From Cupriavidus sp. D39 (lineage in GTDB: Bacteria > Pseudomonadota > Gammaproteobacteria > Burkholderiales > Burkholderiaceae), in contig NZ_JAPNLE010000009.1 in the NCBI RefSeq assembly GCF_026627925.1, positions 310,001 to 374,000 on the forward strand: DNA of 64,000 nt, given 5' to 3'. Below, piece after piece: positions 46,235 through 55,835 of the stretch. Each line of letters begins with the position of its first letter. Position 1 is the first letter of the stretch. The translations under genes and the position numbers were made by a program. The notes beneath the pieces are model-generated. The model did no database searches, was not told where the DNA came from, and saw only the letters and a list, made by a program, of their open reading frames with translations.

Positions 46235-46690
46235 ATGGTCAGTCGCGTCGAGGCGGTTCTGGACAAGTATGGCCTCCAGTCCGGCGCCATGGAGCAGGCG
46301 ATTTACCTCAAGGTTTGCGTAACTGACGTGCGCGGCCTGGGCGTGTCGGGTCTTGGGATCAAGAGCTTTAGGGCGATCGACCTCGGAGCGTTCCGGAACG
46401 TCGAGCACACCGAGGTCACCGGTACGGGCCAATTCGATATCGTCGAGGTCGATCACGTGACGCCACCGTCGGGAACCGACCCCTTCGCGGTAGAGGCCTG
46501 CAAAGGCTATTACATCCTTCGTATCGCGAAACCGGCGAGCGGTTGGCGTCCGCACATGACGCTCGGGCTCACGGTCCAAATACTCCGGGACCTACGACTG
46601 ACCCCTGGCTTCGGAGGGCCGACGAATGGTCCGCACGGTGAGGCCGCCTACGACTACTGCCATACATTGGTGCAAATTGATCTGCTGTAG
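46235..46690 (+). CDS. orphan soluble protein
   Basis: A 151-residue protein with a good AAGGAGG ribosome binding site and no recognised domain. The N-terminus (MVSRVEAVLDKYGLQSGAMEQ) is helical and the rest is beta-rich, with a Pro-rich section (VTPPSGTDPFAVEA). It has no signal peptide or membrane span. The gene stops at 46690, 146 bases before the MFS gene. Confidence 0.6.
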   Translation: MVSRVEAVLDKYGLQSGAMEQAIYLKVCVTDVRGLGVSGLGIKSFRAIDLGAFRNVEHTEVTGTGQFDIVEVDHVTPPSGTDPFAVEACKGYYILRIAKPASGWRPHMTLGLTVQILRDLRLTPGFGGPTNGPHGEAAYDYCHTLVQIDLL

Positions 46691-46836
46691 TGCTCGGGCG
46701 GCGATGGTATGGGCAGGTCACGGACGCCGATGGCGTGGCGTTCGAAAACGCGGGGTTGTTGCCTGTTATTTGTCGCGGCCGAGCCTGCTTGGCGGGTCTT
46801 CGCGATACCGCAGCACACCTTGAACCGGTCCAGTTC

Positions 46837-48027
46837 ATGCCTCGTACACTGAGCCAGATTCCGTCAGGCATATGGATGTTGGGCTTCGTCAGCCTGTTGA
46901 TGGACATCTCGTCGGAGATCATTCACAGTTTGCTGCCGGTCTTCATGGTGACGACACTTGGCGCTAGCGCCTTCTACGTTGGACTCATCGAGGGTGTCGC
47001 GGAGGCAACCGCGCTAATGGTCAAGGTGTTTTCCGGCACCTTGAGCGACTACCTGGGCAAGCGTAAGGGACTCGCCGTCGCCGGATACGCGCTCGGGGCA
47101 CTGTCCAAGCCCCTGTTTGCGCTGGCCCCCGGGGTGGGGACCGTGCTGGCGGCGCGTCTCACGGACCGGATCGGGAAGGGCATGCGTGGGGCGCCCCGCG
47201 ACGCGCTGGTGGCCGACATCGCGCCGCCGCATCTCCGGGGTGCCGCGTTTGGGCTGCGGCAATCGCTGGACACCGTGGGAGCACTTCTGGGGCCCGTGAT
47301 CGCCATCGGCCTGATGTATCTCTGGGCAAACGACTTCCGGGCCGTCTTCTGGGTCGCGGTTATCCCTGGCATCCTCTCGGTATTGCTGCTCATGATTGGC
47401 GTGCGGGAGCCGGAGCTCCAGGGCGGCGTCAAGCGCACCAACCCCATCAAATGGGCGAACCTGACTCGGCTGGGACGGCCGTATTGGCAAGTGGTCGCAA
47501 TCGGTGCCGTCTTTACGCTCGCGCGCTTCAGCGAGGCCTTCCTGGTGCTTCGTGCCCAGCAGGTCGGCTTGCCGCTCTACCTGGCACCGGTGGTCCTGGT
47601 GGCGATGAACCTCGTCTATTCGCTGTCAGCGTATCCGTTCGGGAAGCTGTCCGATGGCCTGCGTCACACGACGCTGCTGACCTGGGGATTGGTCGTGCTG
47701 GTGCTCGCCGATCTTGTGCTCGCGCTCGGCACCTATTGGGCGGTCACCCTGGCGGGTGTGGCGCTATGGGGCCTGCACATGGGCATGACACAAGGCCTGC
47801 TTGCCACGATGGTGGCGGACACCGCGCCCAACGACCTGCGTGGAACGGCGTACGGCCTTTTCAACCTGGCAAGCGGGCTGGCCCTGCTCGTCGCCAGCGT
47901 GCTGGCAGGCCTGCTGTGGGACCTGCTGGGCGCAGCCTTCACGTTCTATGCGGGCGCGGCTTTCTGTGTCGCCACCATCGCGCTAATCCTTCTCGTCGCG
48001 GGCAACCGACGGCTGCAGATCACTTGA
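46837..48027 (+). CDS. MFS transporter
   Basis: 396 residues with about 12 membrane spans and the MFS motif A-like loop GTLSDYLGKRKG plus DRIGKGMRGAPRDALVADI. It resembles the small-solute/drug efflux branch (GLIEGVAEATALMVKVFSG at the start of the second helix pair). The ATG at 46837 is preferred over the longer reading, which would overlap the upstream orphan. Its substrate is unknown. Confidence 0.8.
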   Translation: MPRTLSQIPSGIWMLGFVSLLMDISSEIIHSLLPVFMVTTLGASAFYVGLIEGVAEATALMVKVFSGTLSDYLGKRKGLAVAGYALGALSKPLFALAPGVGTVLAARLTDRIGKGMRGAPRDALVADIAPPHLRGAAFGLRQSLDTVGALLGPVIAIGLMYLWANDFRAVFWVAVIPGILSVLLLMIGVREPELQGGVKRTNPIKWANLTRLGRPYWQVVAIGAVFTLARFSEAFLVLRAQQVGLPLYLAPVVLVAMNLVYSLSAYPFGKLSDGLRHTTLLTWGLVVLVLADLVLALGTYWAVTLAGVALWGLHMGMTQGLLATMVADTAPNDLRGTAYGLFNLASGLALLVASVLAGLLWDLLGAAFTFYAGAAFCVATIALILLVAGNRRLQIT

Positions 48028-48188
48028 CCGACTCTCCAGAAGTTCGCCATTGGCGCTGGCAATCGCCAGCGCCTGCATGGCCTGGGCCAAAGCCGCTTCC
48101 GATCCGCTAGCCGCCTCCTGCGCGACCTTCGACAGTGGGCCGGCGTACCGCAACAAGCCTTCCGCTCGGAAGGTCTCAAGCGCCGCTG
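48028..48188 (-). other. short gap with a protein-like minus-strand frame
   Basis: Minus-strand codons in another frame than pirin read AALETFRAEGLLRYAGPLSK and onward for about 50 residues. They have protein-like composition but no start, ribosome binding site or family I can name. It may be the tail of a lost gene. Confidence 0.3.
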
Positions 48189-49034
48189 CTAGGACCGCTG
48201 CCCCCTGTCCCGCAGGCCCGCGCCGATGCGCCGGATCCCGGCCTCTCCCTGTGCAAGAGCCGCCGGGCTCGTGTGCACGGAGTAGTAGCCTGTCACCAGT
48301 TCGTAGGGATGCTTGACGGCCGAGCCCAGGACAAACGCGGTCTCGCCGCGGGCGACGAGGCCGATCGCGCCTTCGGATTCTTCGAACACCGCGAGTTCGC
48401 CGGTACCGATGGGGCCACCGCTGTCGCCCGCGTCGAGCCGACCGGCGTCGACCGCGACCCAACCCACCGTGTGGCCAACCGGCGGCTGGTAAATCCAGCG
48501 CTCGCCGTCTTGCAGGCGCACTGCCAGATAGTTGATCGGCGCCGGTGCCGGGATGGCACTTTGGGCCGCACCGTAACGGCCGAGCAGGACGCGCGCCGGT
48601 CCCTCTTGCGGCACCTGTGACGGCGCAAGGTAGAGACTATGGGCCGGGGCATTTTCCTCCGCGGCCGGTAAGGCCACCCAGAGCTGGAAGCCATGCACGT
48701 GCGTCACCCCAGGCGCAAGCGCCCCGGTGTGCCAGACACCGCCGCCAGCCCGCATCCATTCGACGCCGCCGGCGGGCAGCACACCGTATTGGCCGGTCGA
48801 GTCTTCATACAGCGTGTCGCCTTCGGTCAAGTAGGTCAGTGTGGCGATCCCCGAGTGGGGATGCATGCCGAAGGCCTGGCCGGCCCTCGCCTGCAAACTG
48901 AAGCGATCGAGAAACACGAACGGCTTGAGACGCTGGCCCAGGTCGCCCGGACTCACAAGCCGCGTGATCGGTCCGTGCGTGATGCCGTGCGTGCGATGGA
49001 CGATGGCGCGCGGCCTGCCGGTGAGGGCGTTCAT
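48189..49034 (-). CDS. pirin-family cupin protein
   Basis: A 281-residue double-cupin protein. The metal-binding His set is visible in GMHPHSGIATLTYLTEG and HVHGFQLWVALP, with the pirin motif VEWMRAGGGVWHT. ATGA overlaps the FMN reductase stop (49031-49034), so the two are coupled. Pirins can act as redox-sensing regulators or quercetinase-like dioxygenases; no choice is possible from sequence. Confidence 0.9.
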   Translation of the reverse strand: MNALTGRPRAIVHRTHGITHGPITRLVSPGDLGQRLKPFVFLDRFSLQARAGQAFGMHPHSGIATLTYLTEGDTLYEDSTGQYGVLPAGGVEWMRAGGGVWHTGALAPGVTHVHGFQLWVALPAAEENAPAHSLYLAPSQVPQEGPARVLLGRYGAAQSAIPAPAPINYLAVRLQDGERWIYQPPVGHTVGWVAVDAGRLDAGDSGGPIGTGELAVFEESEGAIGLVARGETAFVLGSAVKHPYELVTGYYSVHTSPAALAQGEAGIRRIGAGLRDRGQRS

Positions 49035-49615
49035 GCGGCCTCTCTTGCAGTCTTGAGTGCCTTGGCCCACCAGGCGATGTCGTCGAGCAGTCCGTCAGCT
49101 GCCTGCGCCAGGTGGGGGAAGTCTTCGAAACGCTTGCCCTGCTGCCAGATGCCGAGGAACTCCACCATGCCGATATGCACGGCGTTGCGCACCGGTGCCA
49201 TCTGCATTTCAATTGCCACCAGGCGCATCTGCTCCACGGCCCGCGCCGCCCCTACGCCGCCGTAGCCCACGAAGCCGATCGGCTTGCGGCCGAATTCCTG
49301 GTAGGCGTAGTCGAATGCGTTCTTGAGCACCGCGCTGGGGCCATGGTTGTATTCGGGCGTGACTACGATCAGGCCATCCAGCGTTGCCAGTTTGTCGGCC
49401 CAGCGCAGCGCCGCCTCGTTCTTCACCGGCGCCCATGCTGGCGACATTGGCTCGTCGAAGAAGGGCAGGGGATGATCGCGCAGGTCGATCAGCTCCACGT
49501 CGAGATTGGAGCGCTGGCGGGCGATCTCGTGGATCCAGCGTGCGGGCTTATCGCCGAAACGGCCTTCGCGGGTGGAGCCGACGATGATGCCGATGCGGAG
49601 TTGATGTGATGTCAT
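49031..49615 (-). CDS. NADPH-dependent FMN reductase
   Basis: A 194-residue flavodoxin-fold reductase with the FMN-phosphate loop GSTREGRFGDKPA (residues 13-25), VTPEYNHGPSAVLKNAFDY and VGYGGVGAARAVEQ. It belongs to the ChrR/SsuE/azoreductase family. It is divergent from the LysR gene and coupled to pirin, which suggests an electrophile- or quinone-stress role. Confidence 0.9.
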   Translation of the reverse strand: MTSHQLRIGIIVGSTREGRFGDKPARWIHEIARQRSNLDVELIDLRDHPLPFFDEPMSPAWAPVKNEAALRWADKLATLDGLIVVTPEYNHGPSAVLKNAFDYAYQEFGRKPIGFVGYGGVGAARAVEQMRLVAIEMQMAPVRNAVHIGMVEFLGIWQQGKRFEDFPHLAQAADGLLDDIAWWAKALKTAREAA

Positions 49616-49765
49616 GGCTACTCCTGGAAGAGGGGCGGGGTGACGATGGGAAGGTGTAAGCGGTCGACCTACCGACCGTCGGTCAGATTATGGAAGTGCC
49701 TGCATTGCTTGAGTAGATGGCACAATAAGAGTGCACTCATCCATTTTTAGAAGGAATTGCCTGCC

Positions 49766-50695
49766 ATGGTTGACCTGAACGACATCGCGCTGTTTGTGCA
49801 GGTGGTGCGCTACGGCAGCTTTGCCGAGGCCGCGCGGCGGCTGGGATTGCCTGCCAACACCGTGAGCCGGCGCATCCAGCAACTCGAAGCCCAACTCGAC
49901 ACACGGCTGATGCAACGGTCCACGCGCAAGCTCACGCTGACCAATGCGGGCCAGGTCTTCCACGAGCGCTGCGCAGGCCCGGTCGACGGGCTGGTCGAAG
50001 CCAGCCAGGCGCTGGCGTCAGGCGGCCAGGCACCCAGTGGGCTGGTGCGCGTAGCGGCGCCAGCCGATTTCTTCGAGTTCTTCCCGATGGCATGGATCGC
50101 CGAGTTTTTGGCCGCGTATCCGCAGGTCCGGCTCGATTTCGTGCTAAGCGACGCCAGGGCCGACCTGATTGCCGAGCAGATAGACATCGCATTTCGCGGT
50201 GGCCAGTTGCCGGACTCGGGCTATATCGGCCGCCAACTCCTGGGCGAGCGCAGCGACGGGCTGGTGGCCAGCCCGGCCTACCTTGCCGCGCGCGGCGCGC
50301 CTGGCTCGCTGCAAGACCTGGCAAACCACGACTGCGTGACCGCCGGGCACGTCAGCGGCCACGCCAGCTGGCGCCTCGTCGGCCCCGATGGGACCGAAGA
50401 GGAAGTGCAGGTCAGCGGCCGCTTTAGCGGCAACACCGCACAGGCACTGCGCAAAGCCGCGCTGGCCGGACTCGGCATCGCACTGTTGCCGCCGTCGATG
50501 GCAACGCTCGATGTGCAGGCTGGTCTGCTGGTGCCGGTGCTACCGGCGTACCAGCAGACCAGCCATGGCCACAGCGTCCTGTACCCGAGCCGGCGGCACC
50601 TGCCGACCGCGGTATCGGCGTTTATCGAGTGGATGAAGGAAAAGCTGGAGGTGTTGGAAACCCTCGAGCCTACGCCATCAAACTCGGAAATTTGA
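49766..50695 (+). CDS. LysR-family regulator (pirin/FMN reductase neighbour)
   Basis: 309 residues. A HTH (DLNDIALFVQVVRYGSFAEAARRLGLPANTVSRRIQQLE) and a CrgA-type effector domain (GLVRVAAPADFFEFFPMAWIAEFLA). ATG 49766 has AAGGA 10 bases upstream. The gene faces the FMN reductase across a 150-bp gap, so it probably controls the reductase-pirin pair. Confidence 0.88.
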   Translation: MVDLNDIALFVQVVRYGSFAEAARRLGLPANTVSRRIQQLEAQLDTRLMQRSTRKLTLTNAGQVFHERCAGPVDGLVEASQALASGGQAPSGLVRVAAPADFFEFFPMAWIAEFLAAYPQVRLDFVLSDARADLIAEQIDIAFRGGQLPDSGYIGRQLLGERSDGLVASPAYLAARGAPGSLQDLANHDCVTAGHVSGHASWRLVGPDGTEEEVQVSGRFSGNTAQALRKAALAGLGIALLPPSMATLDVQAGLLVPVLPAYQQTSHGHSVLYPSRRHLPTAVSAFIEWMKEKLEVLETLEPTPSNSEI

Positions 50696-50917
50696 GCCTG
50701 GCTGGAACCGGAAATTTGCCGTGCGCCTTGATGATGAAAGGCGATGCCAACTGCAGGGCGGCGGCAGCCGCAGCCCGCGTGTTAAATACGATCCACAAGG
50801 ACCCGTCCTGTCACCGGCCGGCTAACGGGCGTCCGCTCTGGGTGGCGCGCGCCTCCTTTGATGATTGTGCTTCTTTGTGCAGTTGCGGGTCTGGGTAAAG
50901 CGCTGATACATTGGTAG

Positions 50918-53275
50918 ATGCTGGATAGCGTCATGAATCAAAGCCGAAGCGCCCGGATTTTGCGTGGGATTGTGTGGCTGCTGGCAACGCCCTGTTGCCT
51001 GGTGGTGATTGGCGTGCTGGTCGTTCTGTTGGCTGCCGTGCTGGAATACTCGAGACTCCCCGCGCTTGACGATTTGACGGACTACCGTCCTGCGCTGCCG
51101 CTTCGGGTATTCACTGCGCAAGGCACGCTCATTGGCGAGTTTGGCAAGGAGCGGCGCGTGGTCGTCGCGTTTTCCGACGTCCCGCAATCGCTTCGACTCG
51201 CCATTGTCGCCGCGGAGGATGATCGCTTTTATCAGCACCACGGGATCGACTACCCGAGCATTGTCCGTGCCGCGCTCGCCGACCTGTCGAGCTGGGAAAA
51301 ACGGCAGGGCGCGAGCACGTTGACGATGCAACTGGCGCGCAGCGTCTACCTGTCACCCGAGAAGAGCTTCGAACGGAAGTTTGCCGAGGCGCTCCTGGCG
51401 GTCAAGATCGAACGGACCTTGAGCAAGGAGCAGATTCTCGAGAGATACGTCAATCAGATCTATCTCGGGGAAGGCGCATACGGATTCGCCGCCGCGGCCG
51501 ATGTCTACTTCGGTATGCCCCTGAATCAGCTGAGTGTTGCGCAGGCGGCGCTGCTGGCCGGCCTGACCAAAGCGCCTTCACGTGACAATCCCGTGGTCAA
51601 CTTTGCAGCAGCGATCGCCCGCCAGCGCTATGTACTCGGCCGGATGCTCGCGTTGGGCGTGCTTGCGCCGGACCAATTCAAGCAGGCCATTGCGGAGCCG
51701 ATCCATCTCCGGGAGGCGCGCGCGCGATATCGCGTGAACGCCGCGTACGTTGCAGAGGACGTGCGCCGGATCATGGTGCAGCAGTATGGCGACGCAGCCT
51801 ACCAGATCGGGTTCAACGTCTATACGACGCTACATGACGCGGATCAGGCGCGCGCGTACCAGGCGGTCGCGCGTGGGTTGGTGGCCTACGATATGCGGCA
51901 TGGCTATCGCGGTCCGGAGCGCAACCTTGACCTGCCGCGTGATCCCGTACAGGTCAAGGCAGTGGTGATGCAGGCATTGAGCGGGCTCCCATCGTTGGGC
52001 GGTCTGGTGCCGGCAGTAGTGCTGAGCGTGCACAGTGGTGCGGCAAGCGTGATGTTCGCCGACGGTAGCACAGGGCAATTTTCCATCGGGCCCATGGGAC
52101 GAGCCACGCTCGGCAAGGGGCGCGCAATGCCGCTGCCTGCGCGGCTGCAGATCGGATCGCTGGTTCGACTTGAGCGCCTGGACCATGGAACATGGCGGCT
52201 TGCCGAGATTCCACAGGCGCAAGCTGCGCTGGTGTCTATCGACCCGGCCACGGGAGCTATCACGGCATTGCAGGGCGGCTTCGATTTCAGACTCGAATCC
52301 TACGATCACGTGACGCAGGCGCGGCGACAACCCGGGTCCAGTTTCAAACCCTTCATCTATTCTGCCGCGCTGGAAAAAGGGTTGATGCCAGCGACCGTGG
52401 TCGACGACAGTCCATTTGTCGTGCCGCCATCCGGGCCGGGACAGCAGGCCTGGGCGCCGGTTGATTATGAGCGGAATTACCTTGGCCCGATCTCGATTCG
52501 ATACGCGCTCGCCGAGTCGCGCAATGTCGTGGCAGCGAGGGTGATCGAACAGATTGGTGTGCCATACGCGAGGCAATACGTGACCCGCTTCGGCTTTCCG
52601 CTCAGTGAGATCCCTCCGTATCCGTCGATGGTGCTTGGCGTGGGATCCTTCACGCCGCTGCAAATGGCCGTCGCGTATGCGACGTTTGCTAACGGAGGCT
52701 ACCTGATCCGCCCGTACTTGATCGACCGCATGACCGATTCAAGCGGCAATGTCCTGTTTCAGGCTCACCCGCTGACTGCCGCCGACGGCGCGCCGCGGGT
52801 GATCGATGCCAGGAACGCGTTCATGATGACCAGCATGCTTCATGACGTCGTCGAGTATGGCACGGGGGCGGCGGCCAAACAGTTGGGGCGTGGCGATCTG
52901 GCGGGTAAGACCGGCACCACCGATGACTTCATTGACGCGTGGTTCGACGGGTACTCGTCCGACCGACTGACGATCACATGGATCGGCTTCGACCAGCCTC
53001 GGTCGCTGGGAAAGGGCGAGGTGGGCGCCCGCGCAGCGCTGCCGATCTGGATGGATTTCATGAAAGCGGCGCTGGAGAACAGCCCTGAACGTCAGCTAAG
53101 CGCCCCTGACGGGATCGTGACGGTGCGGATCAATCCGGCAACCGGGTTGCAGGTGCCGGAAACGGACCTGTCGGGGCGGCTTGATTACTTCTTCGAAGAA
53201 AATGTCCCGCCGCTGCAGCCGACCGCCATCGAAAATGGCGAGGCTCAACCGGAAGGTGCGCCGGCGGAACAGTAA
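50918..53275 (+). CDS. mrcA: class A penicillin-binding protein (PBP1A type)
   Basis: 785 residues. One N-terminal membrane anchor (residues ~16-42) precedes the GT51 transglycosylase (AAEDDRFYQHHGIDY with catalytic Glu100, QGASTLTMQLARSVYL) and an OB-like insertion. The transpeptidase has all three motifs: RQPGSSFKPF (Ser-x-x-Lys), AESRNVV (SxN) and LAGKTGTTDD (KTGT). It polymerises and cross-links peptidoglycan. The start at 50918 has an alternative at Met6 (50933). It is monocistronic and intact, and is probably an extra copy of a housekeeping enzyme. Confidence 0.92.
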   Translation: MLDSVMNQSRSARILRGIVWLLATPCCLVVIGVLVVLLAAVLEYSRLPALDDLTDYRPALPLRVFTAQGTLIGEFGKERRVVVAFSDVPQSLRLAIVAAEDDRFYQHHGIDYPSIVRAALADLSSWEKRQGASTLTMQLARSVYLSPEKSFERKFAEALLAVKIERTLSKEQILERYVNQIYLGEGAYGFAAAADVYFGMPLNQLSVAQAALLAGLTKAPSRDNPVVNFAAAIARQRYVLGRMLALGVLAPDQFKQAIAEPIHLREARARYRVNAAYVAEDVRRIMVQQYGDAAYQIGFNVYTTLHDADQARAYQAVARGLVAYDMRHGYRGPERNLDLPRDPVQVKAVVMQALSGLPSLGGLVPAVVLSVHSGAASVMFADGSTGQFSIGPMGRATLGKGRAMPLPARLQIGSLVRLERLDHGTWRLAEIPQAQAALVSIDPATGAITALQGGFDFRLESYDHVTQARRQPGSSFKPFIYSAALEKGLMPATVVDDSPFVVPPSGPGQQAWAPVDYERNYLGPISIRYALAESRNVVAARVIEQIGVPYARQYVTRFGFPLSEIPPYPSMVLGVGSFTPLQMAVAYATFANGGYLIRPYLIDRMTDSSGNVLFQAHPLTAADGAPRVIDARNAFMMTSMLHDVVEYGTGAAAKQLGRGDLAGKTGTTDDFIDAWFDGYSSDRLTITWIGFDQPRSLGKGEVGARAALPIWMDFMKAALENSPERQLSAPDGIVTVRINPATGLQVPETDLSGRLDYFFEENVPPLQPTAIENGEAQPEGAPAEQ

Positions 53276-53339
53276 GTGCCAGAAAACGTAGTCAGCCAGG
53301 CATGCGCTCAACTGCAGGAACGCAGGCGCGAAACTGGGT

Positions 53340-54139
53340 CCGGCTCACGTGTAAGCGCACCGTGTCATATCAATGGGTCATATCGCATCGCTCTTACGCA
53401 TGGCACCATGGGAACTGGGGCCTTGGCCCCCGGACGCGCTTCGACCACATCGGCGCCTGGATCATCGGGCGCAATATGTTTGGCCCTGTCCGCGGCGCGT
53501 GGCCCGACGATAGCTGGAAGGGATGGTGGGGCCCGAAGCCCCCTATCACACGCCCGTATTTGTGCTGACCCACCATCCGCGCGAATCGGTCGCGATGGAG
53601 GGCGGCACCACCTTCCATTTCGTCACCGATGGCATCCATGCCGCGCTGGAGCGCGCCAGGGCAGCCGCCGGAGGGCGCGATGTCCGCTTGGGAGGCGGCG
53701 TTGCGAGCGTGCAACAATACCTGCGCGCCGCGCCGCGCCGGGTTGGTGGACGAAATGCACTTTGGCGCTGGTGCCAGCAGTGCTGGGCGCAGGGGAAGCC
53801 TTGCTCGCCGGTATCGATCTGGGCAAGCTGGGTTACGCATGCACCCGGCACGTCGGGACGCAGGCGGCGATGCACGTGTGCGCGACTCGCGCCGCCCAAG
53901 GGCTGCCGATCGACCAGGCCGCCCGAGCGTGCGGGGTGTCCGTGGGAATGTTGTCGAAGCTGGAGAACGGGAAGGGCGTTCACCTCGACTATGTCCTCCG
54001 CACTCTAGATGGTTTGGGTTTGACAATGCTGGTCGTCCCGAAGGACCACGTGCCCCTCCTTGAGCGAGCCGCATCTCATGCGGCGCGCGAGTCCAAGGCG
54101 TGCGAAGTAGGGCGGGCCAGGGATCTGGAATGGGATTAA
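53340..54139 (+). pseudogene. decayed DHFR/RibD-C-type gene running into a HipB-like HTH
   Basis: Two remnant domains sit in one block. The 5' part (about 53430-53880, split over at least two frames) is a dihydrofolate-reductase-like RibD C-terminal protein (AWIIGRNMFGPVRGAWPDD, TPVFVLTHHPRESVAMEGGTT, DVRLGGGVASVQQYLRA, GIDLGKLGYACTRHVGT). Without a stop, the last frame then enters an XRE HTH (LPIDQAARACGVSVGMLSKLENGKGV then VLRTLDGLGL) like HipB antitoxins, ending at 54139. The first 50-60 residues of the DHFR are missing. The arrangement is a deletion fusion, not a functional protein. Confidence 0.65.
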
Positions 54140-54552
54140 CTGCTGTCCAGGCATGTCAATTTGTTCGTAAAAGAGATCGATCTAAGGTGATCGAGAAAAG
54201 GGACTCCTGCTGCGACGGTAGGTGTGTTGAGAACGTGGGCTTTGCTAACTCGCGGCAAGAGTGACAAAGACAATTATCGCAATTAACCGCCAAAGCCAAA
54301 GGGCGCCAGTCAATCCTGGAGTCGAATGAGGCGAACGTGAGGTCCGTATTTCAATCGTTGGATGTCTGGCGGTGAGCGCCTTGCTTTTGTTGTAGGAGTC
54401 GTCTACCTTCACCATTAGCGATAGTACAAAACTTACCTAACAAGAAGATAACCATTGACTGTAAGTTGCAGCAGCTACGGACATTCCAAGCGTGATCGGC
54501 GCAGCGTAATGGGCGAGCCAGTGTAGGAGCGGGGGCATTCCCTTGCAAAACG
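54140..54552. other. AT-leaning intergenic region, no gene supported
   Basis: About 410 bases with lower GC than the flanks, preceding the secreted orphan. Short open frames only. It probably contains the promoter for 54553. Confidence 0.45.
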
Positions 54553-55374
54553 GTGATGGAGGTATTCGTGAATCGTAAGCCCTTCCTTATCTTTTGCGCA
54601 CTCATGTGTTTAAGCTTGACTGCCCCGTCCCTCGCGCAACAGACGCAGTCACTTTGTACCGCGTTACTTTCGGATGGTGTATTTGATTACCAGAACACCA
54701 CGCGTCTATACACTAAATATTCTCACGTTAAAGATATATTGTGTAGCGGCACGTACAGTGAATATAATCAGGGAAGGACGAAAGCGCTACAAGCTGCTAT
54801 CCCGCTTGACGGCTTACTTGTCCCGTTTGGCTACAAGCAGGACGACAACTCGTACGCAACATCTCGGTCCGCGTTCTGCAGCCAAAATGAGAGTGAGCTA
54901 TATATCGATGACAAGATGATCAGCGCGATCCGTCAAGCCGATAGCGTATTGGCAGAACAATTCAATAAGTGTATTTCAACGTTGTCGGCCGGAACGTTTG
55001 AGTACTATATAAACGTAGGCGCAGATCCAGCGACGTTTCAGGTGCAAACAATCTATCGCCAGGGCGTCGACAAGGTTTATCCAATCGTTAAGCTATTATC
55101 TATTAGACCAGACGCCGTTGCGCGAACGTGCGATAAAGGACATGCTTTTGATCGAGGTCGAAAGTTGGGCTTGACCGAAGCATTTACTTGCACAAGACAA
55201 CCCGGTCAAGGCGTCACAGTTTCACTATCGACTAGCATCACTACGACATCCGGGCCGGCAGTTTTGAAACCTTATGTAAACGAACATATTGTAAAACGTC
55301 AAACGGACGTGGAAAGCAAGCGGCAAGCCGTCGCGAGCCGGGGGAGAATCGATACGGGCCTGAAGTGTGCGTAG
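54553..55374 (+). CDS. secreted orphan protein, low GC
   Basis: 273 residues with a Sec signal peptide (NRKPFLIFCALMCLSLTAPSLAQ, residues ~7-29). The mature protein has five to six Cys, many Tyr and Ser, and no recognised domain (DGVFDYQNTTRLYTKYSHV...). Codon usage is far poorer in GC than neighbouring genes, which indicates recent transfer. The ATG at 54553 follows a weak GGAGG-like site (GATGGAGG overlaps it), and Met2 and Met6-like codons are alternatives. Periplasmic or secreted function is inferred only from the signal peptide. Confidence 0.7.
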   Translation: MMEVFVNRKPFLIFCALMCLSLTAPSLAQQTQSLCTALLSDGVFDYQNTTRLYTKYSHVKDILCSGTYSEYNQGRTKALQAAIPLDGLLVPFGYKQDDNSYATSRSAFCSQNESELYIDDKMISAIRQADSVLAEQFNKCISTLSAGTFEYYINVGADPATFQVQTIYRQGVDKVYPIVKLLSIRPDAVARTCDKGHAFDRGRKLGLTEAFTCTRQPGQGVTVSLSTSITTTSGPAVLKPYVNEHIVKRQTDVESKRQAVASRGRIDTGLKCA

Positions 55375-55691
55375 ACGCACCAGAGGGTTACATATTCGAT
55401 TTGCAACCACGCGTCGAGTACGACTCGTTTCGGGGGACATTTACGGTGATGAGTCCCAGCCTCCTCTTCCACCAATCATCACTAAGAATACGCCGACGCA
55501 CGCGTGCGGCATGGGTGGATCTAGACCCGATACGTCGGAGGAGAACTACCGCGTCATTTATCATGTTGTGGCTCGAGGTTATTCCAGCCACTTGGAGACC
55601 GATGATCACAAAGCTGCGGCAGTCTCGACTTTCGACGTGCCAGCGCCTCCCAGATGACGAAGAAGTTCATGCCCCCGACTGATCGCGACGC
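55375..55691. other. gene-free gap between the secreted orphan and the barrel remnant
   Basis: About 320 bases with overlapping short frames on both strands and no coherent protein. No repeat or hairpin is noted. Confidence 0.4.
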
Positions 55692-55835
55692 CGCGAGCGC
55701 GCCACTTACCAGGTCCTCCCGGCGCTGGGTCTGACGTTGGAGTACAACTACGACAATGCGAGGAGCGTATCCGTCGGCAACGTCAAGAGCCCGTAGCAGG
55801 TCTCCTTTGTTGCCGACTACCGCTTCTGGATGTGA
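55692..55835 (+). pseudogene. C-terminal remnant of an outer-membrane beta-barrel protein
   Basis: A frame of 48 codons reads RERATYQVLPALGLTLEYNYDN ... SVGNVKSP-stop-QVSFVADYRFWM. It has the alternating pattern and terminal aromatic residue of outer-membrane barrels. An in-frame TAG interrupts it and the upstream part is missing, so it is a relic. Confidence 0.5.
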
